From: Piper betle
Taxonomy: Eukaryota; Streptophyta; Magnoliopsida; Piperales; Piperaceae
Direction of reading: 5' to 3'
NCBI GenBank assembly: GCA_033002965.1
Contig: JAURVB010014535.1
Coordinates: 1 to 64,000, forward strand
Length of the DNA: 64,000 nt
The stretch's first letter is position 1, and every line of letters starts with the position of its first letter. A program made the translations under genes and the position numbers. The notes below the pieces were generated by a model. It made no database searches, was not told the DNA's origin, and worked only from the letters and a program-made list of their open reading frames with translations. Positions 11,926 to 22,324 of the stretch are shown here, one piece after another.

Positions 11926-12735
11926 AACTTCAGAAGAAGTATAATGTGTATGAAGTCCTTAAGCATAAAGCTCTTGTATATTGAATTGTATTTTTATCAT
12001 TAAGAAAGGATGCAAAAATGCATTACATGGCTGTTAAATGCTTGACAATATTTTCTTGCATTTAAAGCAGCAAATGATACAAAACCTGCATTTACTCCCC
12101 CAGGAAACTTTTGATTATAAAATCAAGTTTCAGAGGTCTTATAAATGGGGATGGAGATGATTGACCTTGATTTAGGAGCAAACGGAAAAAAAAATTGACC
12201 ATAAGGTCGAAACAGCGGACAGCAGTTATATTGCACATAATGAACAATAAATCTTCAATGTGTTCTACGAAAATGAAAAAAAAAGCAGTAAAAGAATCCT
12301 ACAAAATTCTGATTCGAATTAGGGTTGATCAATCTCTTCCACAATCCCAATTCACTCATCTTTGTCCAATCAAGTGTCAAAAGGAATTTACATTATCTAA
12401 CCATTTTCATGGCTGCTAAATTTATCACAATACCTCCTGCATAAAGCAGAAAGGGATACAAAACCTTCATTTACTCCCCCAGAGAACTTTTGATTACATC
12501 TAAATTCCACAGACGTTGATATCTAAGATGAGGATGAAGGTGACTCACCTTTGATTACATCTGAGTTTCACAAAATTCATCCCTACCCACAACCGTGTAT
12601 CACCAGACTGAAAAAAATGTTCCTCCAACTGCAAAAAATGGCAGCTAAAGATCCAAAATTTATAGAGAGGAAATGATCGTCTTCCCCATTTTCCGATTTC
12701 TTCTTCCAACAACTCAAACTCAAAAAAAGAACAAC

Positions 12736-13454
12736 TCAGGTTGACGTCACACACAAGAGGATCAGCACAAAATAGAAACTCACCAATGAAATGGGGATGA
12801 TGAGGAACCCAAAGCAATGGCCGCAAGAATTAGCGCCCGAAGAAGTCGACCGAACTCGATCACCGGGCTTGGCCGCCGGCGGCGGCGAGGAAAGAGACGC
12901 ATTCCCCTGCTCTAGCCCCTCCAGAGACGGAGCTCCGTACCCGTACCGCTTGTAGTCGAGGATGCCGCCGATGCCGTGGATGGAGACAGCATCGTTGTTG
13001 AAGACGTCGGGGTGGGTGACGCGGGTGTCGTCGAGGGTGAAGTTGGAGGGGTGGACGCCGGTGATGCGGATGGTGCGGTTGCGGAGGAGGGTGGGGAGGC
13101 GGTCACCGGGGCGGAGGCTGCGGAGCTGGGCGAAGGTGAGGCCGCGGGGGACGACGTGGTACTGAACGACGGCGGGGTCGAAGTCGGCGCGGGGGTCGAC
13201 GCGGGCGAGGACGTCTTCGGCGGGGATGAAGAGGGTGGAGGAGATGGGGAGGGCGGTGGGGTCGAGGCCGAAGAGGACGTTAGCCCAGCTGCTGAAGTCG
13301 CCGGCGCCGACCAGGGCCTCGATGATGTTCCGCACCTGCGCCGGCGTCACCCTCTCCTCCGACAATCCCCGCCGCAGCGGCGAACTTCTTCCTCACCGGC
13401 GACGTCGGCGCCGGCGAAGAGGAAGAGGATGAGGAGGGGCAGGAGCTTCGCCAT
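12736..13454 (-). CDS. Fasciclin (FAS1)-domain protein, apparent frameshift after the signal peptide
   Basis: The ATG at 13,454 opens a signal peptide, MAKLLPLLILFLFAGADVAG, but that frame runs into a stop after 35 codons. The main frame, offset by one base, starts near 13,390 and continues to 12,736. It contains VTPAQVRNIIEALVGAGDF, ALPISSTLFIPAEDVLAR, VQYHVVPRGLTFAQLRSL, FTLDDTRVTHPDVFNND and SIHGIGGILDY, the H1, YH and H2 regions of one FAS1 domain, as in single-domain fasciclin-like arabinogalactan proteins. These are secreted cell-surface adhesion-type proteins. A hydrophobic C-terminus (CFGFLIIPISLVSFYFVL) could serve as an anchor signal. The junction lies in very GC-rich DNA, so a sequencing or assembly indel is as likely as a real inactivation. 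A decayed sister fragment is at 1.94-2.19 kb. Confidence 0.65.
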
Positions 13455-14503
13455 CGGAGATTCGGAATCTTGGCGACGGCGGCGGGCTTCTTGATTTTGG
13501 CGCGAAAGAAGACGAATTTGCGGTGGTGTTGGGTTAAAATGCAGATTATGAGGGATAATTCCGGTGTTTAGAAAGATTAATGGGGAAATAAATTACAATG
13601 CGTTTGCTTCTTCATTTTCTATTCGTTACATTTTAATAGTTTTGATTATATATATGTATATATATATTTTAAAATAGTTAAATATGTTATTTTTATTAAG
13701 TATAAGGCTCAATAAGCAGATAATTAGTGTTATATTTTTATATTTTTCAGGCCTTCCAACAAATTATTGTGTATATTTAATTTATTAGTTTTAGATAAAA
13801 AATCAGACTTCCGTACTAAAAATGGTTTCAAACATATTTAATTTTAGTCTAACAAAGAATTTCTATTTTGTTAGATGGAGGTAGACCATGTGGTGCCTTT
13901 TAACATTATCTTGTTTTTAAATGTCTTTTTTGTCTCTCCAACTATTCCCACTCAATTTCTCTTGAATACCAATTAGTTCAAAAATTAAAATCTCTAATTT
14001 TTCTCAATAATTTCCTTTTAATTATTAGATTGTCACTGACATGTGTTAAATTTATTTGGATTAAGTTTGGATTAGTCAATTTAATTAGGTGACCCGTAAT
14101 ATTTTATTTCGATTCGTGATTTACCTGGATTTTAAGTATTATATTTACACACTTCTCATTATTAATTTAAGACTTTAAAATTGAACCAACATTAATCATT
14201 TATAAATTATATTAATCATCTAATCTATCAGGTTTTTAAATCGGCTTGGAGGTTTATTGGTCTTAATGAGGCATCCCTAATTATAAAGCTTGGATTAGTG
14301 GGCATAAAAAATAAAAATAGTATTAGTGTAAAGTAAAATTTATATGCAAAATAATGGCATGATTACCTCTTCCTTAATTAGGCCTCTTAACAGTTAACAC
14401 AAGCCCGGCTAAGTAACGAAAGTTTCTGAGCCGGTCATTCGGACATCATTGTCCACGACAAAAAGCAAGCTACCTGCGAACAACTGCGGCGGTGGCGGCG
14501 GCG
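13455..14503. other. AT-rich intergenic, shared upstream region
   Basis: Separates the FAS1 gene (-) from the MORF gene (+), which are divergent. Very AT-rich, with no gene-like frame and no repeat that I recognise. Confidence 0.5.
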
Positions 14504-16290
14504 ATGGCGATGGCGGCGGCGAGTCGGAGAAGTGCGGCGGCGCTGCTCCGGAGAGCCGTCGGAGCAGAGGCTAAGCGATTCCGACCCCTGTCGCCGGCGA
14601 TGGTGGCGGGGGAGTGGTTGTCGAGGCCGGCGGCTGCCTTCCAGGTGCGGAGCAAGACGACTTCCGGCTCCGGCTATTCGCCCTTGAACGATCCCTCTCC
14701 GAATTGGAGCAACCGGCCTCCCAAGGAGACGATCCTCCTCGACGGCTGCGACTACGAGCACTGGCTCATCGTCATGGAATTCCCCGAGGACCCTAAACCC
14801 TCCGAGGACGAAATGGTCGCCGCCTATGTCAGAACCCTTGCCGCTGTTCTTGGGAGGTAGCCCAATTCATCCCATTTCTTCGCTTTTTCTTTTTTGGTAT
14901 CTAAATGGGGATGACTTAGTCGTTGTATCTTGTATGTTGGTATCAGTGAGGAGGAAGCGAAGAAGAAGATTTACTCTGTGTGTACCACCACGTATACGGG
15001 GTTTGGGGCGTTGGTGTCTGAGGAGCGTTCTTACAAAGTGAAAGGTTTTGCTCAACTTTAATGTGAATTTGAATTGAATGCTCGTATCTTGTTATAGGTC
15101 TTAACTGATTGAGCAGTAAAGATGGTGTTTTTGGATTGTGAAATTATCCCCTCTTTCTTTTATTGATCTGGGCTAACCTTTGATTCAATCAGATATTTAT
15201 TGTTTCGTATGCCGTGAATAGTGCAACATGTGAGCTGCACTTGCCTTTCACTTTTTCCGCAGCCGGATATATGTATTTTGTGCCCAATTATGTTCTTTGT
15301 AAAACCAAGTAATGAAAATATTTCTGTGTGTCATACTTAGAATTTCTGTTTGGGGATCTCTCCATGAACAGTTTTTCCAACCTTCAACTCACGGTAAGTT
15401 TATAGCCTCTAAAATCAGCTTGTTTTGTTCTACAAGCTTGCCATCTGCGTACGTTATTATAGTCCATTGTTCTAGCCAAACATATAGGGGAAGTTGACTA
15501 ACCTTTGCTTGAAAGCAATGATTTTCATCAACTGAAATATGAGGTTGAAGTTGGAGCTTGCTAAACGAACTTATTTGAGGTTGCAGCCCATCTCATGTCT
15601 AATTAACTGTTGGCGCAATGCCATTTTTGTGTCATGTTTTACTGTTATGTGATTGAACTATTATTGTCTCATGAAAGAAGAGAACACAATTGTAGTTGGA
15701 GTGAGTGGTTTGGCGAAACCTATCTGTTGATTTGACCAAAATTAAGTTCAGAGAGTGATAGTTGAATGGTTGCAGACCATGACCATGATTAAACTATTCG
15801 CCTTGTCACTAACTTCTCAAAAATTATATGCTCCGCTGCCATTTCTTTTACATGTGACTGTTGGTAAATTTATTTACTTTTGACCTATAAATTGAGTTGT
15901 CGAATGCTTGAAAACGGGTGGACTAATTTTATGCCTTGATTACCTGATGACTATCACTTTGGGTGAACAGAGCAACCGGGAGTCCTTTGGGTACTTCCTG
16001 ATTCCTATCTTGATGTTCCGAATAAAGACTATGGAGGTTTGTGGCTGTCTATTTTACTGATCAGCTAAGAAATAATCCCGGACAATGTTTGAGTTGATTT
16101 TTTTGGTGATTTTTTAGGTGATCTTTTTATTGATGGGAAAGTAATTCATAGACCTCAATTCCGTTTCAATGAGAGGCAGCAAAGTAGGAACAGACCTCGC
16201 CCACGTTATGATAGGCGGCGGGAAACAATGCAGGTGGCAAGAAGAGAGCCTATAAATCCAGACAAAAGTGATCCTTCCCAGTTAAAGTGA
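14504..16290 (+). CDS. Multiple organellar RNA editing factor (MORF/RIP family), MORF3-like
   Basis: Exons 14504-14856, 14947-15044, 15971-16036 and 16118-16290 give 229 residues. MORF proteins bind PPR editing factors and are needed for C-to-U editing of organellar transcripts. The first 55 or so residues are rich in Ala, Arg and Ser with almost no acidic residues, which fits an organellar transit peptide. The MORF domain follows, with [53 protein letters not shown] and [20 protein letters not shown]. The tail [28 protein letters not shown] is most like the mitochondrial MORF3 type, and the long glycine-rich tail of MORF1/MORF8 is absent. I chose the ATG at 14,504; a second ATG two codons downstream is equally possible. 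Exon 1 is far more GC-rich than the others. Confidence 0.92.
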
Positions 16291-17168
16291 AGTTGATAAA
16301 ACTTGAAGTTCGAAATTGTGTTGTGAAGCCTTAGTATGTTTGCCTAGCATGTTCAGAACTCGTTTGAGTTTGAATTGCTGATATGTGATTAGGACGAGGT
16401 AAGGCAATCTTGGCACTGTGTCTCGTTTTATCTAGGCATTGACATTGTTTAGTTCTTGATAATCATACAATTTAAGATCAAAAAATGTATTTTGTTAAAC
16501 TTTTTTTCTTTTTTCTTTTTTTGGTACCCTCATAGCTTCAGAATACAACAAAAAATGTCCATCGAGTCTTGCTCTTGTTGGCCAATTATTGGCCAATTCT
16601 GTGGATTTCACAATTTAGACTTTTCCAGGAGAAGACGACCTATGTTGCTTTAGTGCTTTCTGGCATTATAAGCACGTTGGCGGTTTATTTTGTGGGTTGC
16701 TTATAATTGAGTTTACTGCACCCAAATCCTAATTTCAGTGAGGATTAATTATATTTTAAGAGAGATAATTTCGTTGTACTTTATTAAGTTTAAAGTCAAT
16801 CTATTTTGTATTAGGTTATTTTATTGCTTCTAGAATTATTTTATTATTAAGTATAAAGTTTGTTTTGTTTGACTATATTAATCATGGATCAATTAAACAG
16901 AAACATTTATTATTTTATCCTGTGGAGCATAAAGTTGATTTTGTTTGACTATTAAAAATAGATCGAAACTATTGGTTGACCAACCTCTATTAAATAGAGG
17001 TCTATACCGGTCATCTAAATCATCCACAAGAGATAAAGAAATTTTTCTTGTGAATGTTGCATACAATTTTGTAGGGATTTAGTTTGTAGTCCAAAAGTTT
17101 TTCCGCTGTAACTAGATAGCTTTGTGCAACAACGTAAACTGATCCCATCGGTTGCTACGAGGTACGAA
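16291..17168. other. Intergenic, no gene seen
   Basis: The 3' flank of the MORF gene followed by AT-rich DNA. Short direct similarities (AAGTTTGTTTTGTTTGACTAT near 16,858 and 16,930) suggest a small local duplication. Confidence 0.45.
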
Positions 17169-19553
17169 ATGAAAAGGGTGAAGGCTGCGATTTTACCAGG
17201 AAGATCAAAAAGTAACTTGCCAGGTTGTAGCCGGCTCAGGCTATCCCACTTTCTGCTTGAAGTGGGAGCTCTGTACACAATTGTATTCGTCTATAAACTC
17301 TCACTTTACATTCACATTAATAGCTTTATCGGTGGAAATGATTATTCTTTTGGGTCAGATCAATTTTTCAACAACAACCGCACGATTAACCGTAGATTGG
17401 AGGCCAACTTAACCCGATCCCAAAAATATAATTGGAACGAAAAAGAGCCTCCAATTTCCTCGGTAGTCCCTTCTGTTCATGATCAACACCAACAAGCTTC
17501 CTACACTCCAGTCATGACGATGAAAAGGAGCTTCAGAGACCATGAACTTTCAGAGTTCGAGAAAGTGGTGGATGCAGCATGGATTGCAGGAGCAAAAGCA
17601 TGGGAACAAGCCAAGAACACCGATTATGTGAAAATCAATCAGACCCAAATTCTTGAGGAGAAGTTGTTGCCCCAACATTGCCCATCTTCAATGATAGTGG
17701 AAGGAGAGATTTTGTTGAGGGTGGTGTCATGTTTCTGCCTCGTGGTCTTGCTGCAGGTTCCTCCATCACAATAATGCGTGCGCCTTGAAAAACTCATGCA
17801 GCAGAATCAGAATTAATAGTTGAAAAGTCCAAGGCTATGAAGCCTTCAATAGCAACGACCCTTCAAAACTTTCGCATTTCAATCCACGGTTGGGAGGGAA
17901 TTGGAGCCATGGGCCTATCATTGAGCAAGCTCAGAGATGCGACGGTATACCATCCGACTCCGAAGATGACATGGGTAAGCTTCCATTTCAATTGTCTTAC
18001 TAAGAAAGTATTCCATTTCTGATGTTTGGTTGCTCATCTTGTCCGAGTACTTGATGGATTTAGTAGATGCGAAGATTGGTACCGAACTAATGCAACTGAG
18101 ACAAAAGAATCAACCAAATCATTGTGGCCGTTTCCATTTGAGGAGGCACAGCTGCTTGCTCTCACCATCAATGCTGTTTACAAGGTTATCACATGCATTG
18201 ATGGTCGCCATATCTCTTCCTTCCCTTACCAGATGGTACGTACTTATACTTGATCAATCACCTCACGGGTGAGTGTTAATGAATTTAGACCTCTATGATC
18301 TTTCGTCATCTCTGTTCTAATTGTGATTAATCCTAGAAGAATTTTGAGCTTGAAAATGCAACTACGTTGGCGATTAATGGCAGCATAGACGTGCTGACAG
18401 TTTATGCGACGTCCTTGCCAATAAGCTACCAAGGCTTCTCACACTACGAAATATTGGAGATGGCCGATCAGTGGAAGCCAAAATCTCTTCCAGTTACGAA
18501 GAGAGTGCAACTCTTTATTGGTATCGTCTCTGCTGCGAATCACTTCTATGCACGCATGGCGATAAGGAAGACTTGGATGCAATATCATGTTTGAATAATG
18601 GATCCGTGGTGGTGGCTCGTTTATTTGTCGCACTTGTAAGAACATGGTCAATAATTTCTCTTTTTGTCATTGCTTCCAATTTGGTTTCAATTTGATTGTG
18701 TTGATGTTGTTGGCAGAGCGCAGATGAAGAAGTCGATGTGCTGCTCATAAAGGAAGCAGATTATTATGGTGATTTGCCATTCATCGATCACTATGACCTC
18801 ATAGTTCTCAAAACAATTGCAATCTGTCAATATGGGGTGAGATTGTGATTCTTAAGAAGTGGCAATTGCTGTTCATTTTCTTCACCATTTAGTGTCAATA
18901 AATAAACATGGTTTTTATCGTTTGCAGGTCTTACATAATGAAATGCGACGATGATACATTTGTTAGAGTGGATTAGTGTCTTGGGTGAGATCAAAGAAGC
19001 ATCACGCAACAAGTCCCTCTACCTGGGCAATTTCAATATCTTGAAAAGGCAAATGGGCAGTTACCTTTGAGCTCGGTGATTCCAAACCTTCAAACTTTGG
19101 ATTACAAAAACAGAAAAGAGAAAGAAGCTAAAAATACTATTCTATCAATCTTATTGAATTTGATCAGGAGTGGGCGGAAGAAATTTACGAAGCATACGCC
19201 AATGTTCCTGCATGCGTAGTAACAAGAAAAATAGCAAAGTTCATCGCCTCCAAACATGAAAAAGGAAGCCTAAAGGTTAGCAGTGTCTTATCCACAGAAA
19301 AAACCCATGATTTTTCCTGTGCTAACTGCTAGCACATGTATTTGTTTTGGCTTACTAGTTGTTCAAGATGGAAGATGTGAATCTGGGTATCTGGGTGCTA
19401 GGGTTCAACAATTTTGCACCAGTTCAATTTGCACACAACCGGTGGTTCTTTCAATTTGGATGTGCAGCTGATTACTACATGGCTCACTATCAATCTTCTG
19501 GTCAGATGATGTGCTTGTGGCACTGTCTTAGGCAAGGCAAAGCTCGCTTGTAA
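17169..19553 (+). pseudogene. Hydroxyproline O-galactosyltransferase (GALT, CAZy GT31 type) relic
   Basis: Pieces occur in the right order but in changing frames. They are a type-II membrane N-terminus (17,169; RLRLSHFLLEVGALY), the linker HELSEFEKVVDAAWIAGAKAW, galectin-domain pieces (FVEGGVMFLPRGLAAGSSIT; SHFNPRLGGNWSHGPIIEQ near 17,867-17,930; WPFPFEEAQLLAL; DGRHISSFPY), the galactosyltransferase block (VQLFIGIVSAANHFYARMA, RKTWMQ, then [15 protein letters not shown]), the metal-binding MKCDDDTFVRVD at about 18,930-18,975 followed at once by a stop, and the C-terminal KMEDVNLGIWVLGFNN with HYQSSGQMMCLW to 19,553. Intact members add the first galactose to hydroxyproline of arabinogalactan proteins in the Golgi. 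Frameshifts, a stop after the DDD motif and a missing segment in the galectin domain indicate a pseudogene, although some introns may hide part of the damage. Confidence 0.82.
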
Positions 19554-20400
19554 CGACCCGGCCCAAAGTGCCAAGTCATTTCTTTAAAATAGGTACCCTG
19601 GAAATGGAAGATGTGAATCTGGGTTCTTTCAATTTGGATGTGCAGCTGATTACTACACGGCTCACTACACTATCAATCTTCTGGTCAGATGATGTGCTTG
19701 TGGCACTCTTCTAGTCAGATGATGTTGTCTTAGGCAAGGCAAAGCTCGCTTGTAACGACCCGGCCCAAAGTGCCAAGGCAAAGCTCGTTTGTAACGACCC
19801 GGCCCAAAGTGCCAAGTCATTTCTTTAAAATGGGTACTCCCGGTAGGTAGGCAAAGTTCGCTTGTAATCTGGCAGTATCCAAGTGCCAAGTCGGTTCTTT
19901 AAACGGTTCTGCCATGTGAGGTCTTAGATGGAAGACCGCAAAGCTCGCTTGTAACGACCCGACCCAAAGTGCCAAGTCATTTCTTTAAAATGGGTCTCCC
20001 AGTAGGTATTAGATCGCTTGTAACGACCCGGCCCAAAGTGCCAAGTCATTTCTTTAAAATGGGTACTCCCGGAAGTGGAAGATGTGAATCTGGGTATCTG
20101 GGTGCAAGGGTTCAACGAAAGCTCGCTTGTAACGACCCGGCCCAAAGTGCCAAGTCATTTCTTTAAAAGATGGGAGACCTCCCAAAGTTCGCTTGTAACG
20201 ACCCGACCCAAAGTGCCAAGTCATTTCTTTAAAATGGGTCTCCCAGTAGGTATTAGATGGGAGACCGCAAAGTTCGCTTGTAACGACCCGACCCAAAGTG
20301 CCAAGTCATTTCTTTAAAAGATGTGAGGGTCTCCCAGTAGGAAAGTTCGCTTGTAACGACCCGACCCAAAGTGCCAAGTCATTTCTTTAAAAGTGTGAGG
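19541..20400 (+). repeat. Degenerate tandem array with embedded exon fragments
   Basis: About ten copies of a unit containing CTTGTAACGACCCG, GCCCAAAGTGCCAAGTCA and TTTCTTTAAAATGGGT, starting near 19,548, 19,747, 19,788, 19,861 (degenerate), 19,949, 20,018, 20,128, 20,193, 20,278 and 20,350. Spacing varies from about 40 to 200 bases. Between units lie re-used pieces of the last GALT exon: GGAAGATGTGAATCTGGGT recurs at about 19,368, 19,607 and 20,077. Confidence 0.85.
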
Positions 20401-20619
20401 TCTCCCAGTAGGTATTTAGATGTGAGACTAAGTTGAGGGATCTCGCAATCCACCCGCTTTAGGAAATCCACCCTTTAGGAAATTTCGTCCTCAAAATGCC
20501 TATTCTTGGCCCGTTGCTAGCCCGTTGCTAGCCCGTCCACGACCTTTCTGGCCCGTGACCGGCAACCTAGCTAACATTTCTAATCCAGCCCACCATCTAA
20601 CACGGAACCAGGTCGGCTC

Positions 20620-20790
20620 TGATACCATTTGTAATGACCCGGCCCAAAGTGCAACGTAATGGGCCAAGTTATTTCTTTAAAATGAGTACCCCAGAAGTTA
20701 AAGATCTCTAATCCATTCCTACTTATAAACATGATCTTCTCCCAGTAGGTATTAGATGTGGGACTAAGTTGAGGGATCTCACATCGCTGC
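20620..20790 (+). repeat. Long version of the array unit
   Basis: A single, longer copy with TTTGTAATGACCCGGCCCAA and a tail CTCCCAGTAGGTATTAGATG that also closes the array near 20,402. It ends GGGATCTCACATCG and looks like the likely source sequence, in the style of a dispersed plant repeat. Confidence 0.6.
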
Positions 20791-21360
20791 TGCAACTTCA
20801 GATGATATAATGGAGGCCATCATTCTTCTTGTTCCCTGGTTCATCAATATAATTTTCGTTTTTCTGACCAACAAAAGAAACAAATTGGGCATCCAATGCT
20901 AGAGTTTGATCATCTGCCTTTGATTCGATTTTGGGTAATGCCAAATTGTTTTATATATTTTGTGGAAAAAATAAAATTGTTTACCATCATTTTATTAGAC
21001 ACCTGTTTTTCTTATATCAATATCTAATCTGCTCATCTTTTCCTAACAAAGGCACCAATACGACAGAAAAAAATCTCTTCATTCCCCATATTTTATCATA
21101 TTAATATTATAAAGTTTCTTCGTAAATTCGTCAAAAATTAATTAAAATTGTTACTTAAGCAATATATCCCATCCACAATTCTAGATTTTCAAATCAAGTA
21201 AACGTTTTTAATTCATTTATCTTAGTTTTCAAAATAATTGTAATAAATATTAATTTAAAACATTTTCAAACTGGTATATTTGAACAAAAAATATAAAAAT
21301 AGATATCTTAGTCTAAAAGATAAAAATTTAATAAACCAGTCTAAAATTAGTACAATTTGC
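20791..21360. other. AT-rich intergenic, no gene seen
   Basis: No coding-like frame and no repeat structure recognised. Confidence 0.45.
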
Positions 21361-22260
21361 TGTATATAATATTTTAAATTATCCAATTATAATTATAATA
21401 TCACAGATCAGATATTTACATGAAACATTTTCACTTGGATGATTTTATACCCTTTGTAATGCTTAGACTTTTTTCTTCTAATGTTTTATACATAATTATT
21501 AATAGTATATCTATTTTTTAAATATTTATTAAATAATTTTTTAGTTATTTTCTCTATAATTTTTTATTTTTATCAATTAGGCCTGAAATAATGCAAGCAA
21601 TGCCTTAAAATTTTTTTCCTTAATTAACAAAATATTTGGTTGTGTCATTTTAAACATATTTATTGGATTAGTATAAAATAATAATAATAAATATATGATA
21701 AAGGGTATTGATAAAAAATGAAATAAATGTAATTTTAAAGGCCCCAATGGAGAAAACAAAAATAGTGGTAATAGTCTGACCGCCCACCCACCCACACTAG
21801 AAAACAAGCTCAGCGACAACGATAACAACAGCAAGTCAAGTCATAATTATAAAATAATATATTTTGCTAAATATAATATTATAAATTACATGTTCATAAA
21901 TATAATGTCTTAAATAAGTTATTTACATTAAACATTTTCACTTTATTATTTTAGATCTTCTATAATCAATAATCCAATAATCCATTTTTTGTAGGATGTA
22001 TATAAAACTATTAAGAATATCTCTAGTATTTTTTAATTTTTCTAATGCTTTACAAAACACATTTTTAATTTTAATTTTATTTTTTATTAATTAGGCCCGT
22101 AAAAACAACCAAATGCCTTAAAAAATTTTTTATCTCAAATAATAAAATATTTGATCATATTATTTTGAATAAATTTATTTTAAAAAAACACAAAATTATA
22201 ATAATAAATACAAGATATGTCTAATTTGTGGAAATCATATTATCATTCAAAGTTTTGTTT
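21360..22260 (+). repeat. Tandemly duplicated epoxide hydrolase upstream region
   Basis: About 21,385-21,840 and 21,860-22,300 are two diverged copies. Matching landmarks include GAAACATTTTCACTT / TAAACATTTTCACTT, TCAATTAGGCCTGAAA / TTAATTAGGCCCGTAA, ATGCCTTAAAA, and a leader segment (CGCCCACCCACCCACACTAG / CCACCGTCCCACAGTAGAGA). The second copy leads into the gene at 22,325. After the first copy only the leader remains. Confidence 0.7.
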
Positions 22261-22324
22261 CCAGTCCACCGTCCCACAGTAGAGAACGAGCTCACCCAGC
22301 TTTTCTCCGGCGACGGCGACGGCG

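Larger units (their letters stand above)
10325..13060. repeat. Copy B of a local segmental duplication
   Basis: This copy matches positions 410-760, 955-1,315 and 1,940-2,190 in the same order. It keeps the PHS1 3' fragment (10.6-11.5 kb) and the longer FAS1 gene that copy A has lost. It has gained about 280 bases at 12,190-12,470, where the sequence around TTTACTCCCCCAG is partly repeated. Confidence 0.8.

Noticed and set aside
12976..13494. 172-codon acidic, Gly/Asp/Glu-rich frame on the plus strand
   Set aside because: Antisense shadow of the GC-rich FAS1 gene.
19541..20400. Possible CRISPR-like array
   Set aside because: The host is a plant, unit spacing is irregular and the intervening sequences are copies of a neighbouring exon, not unique spacers.
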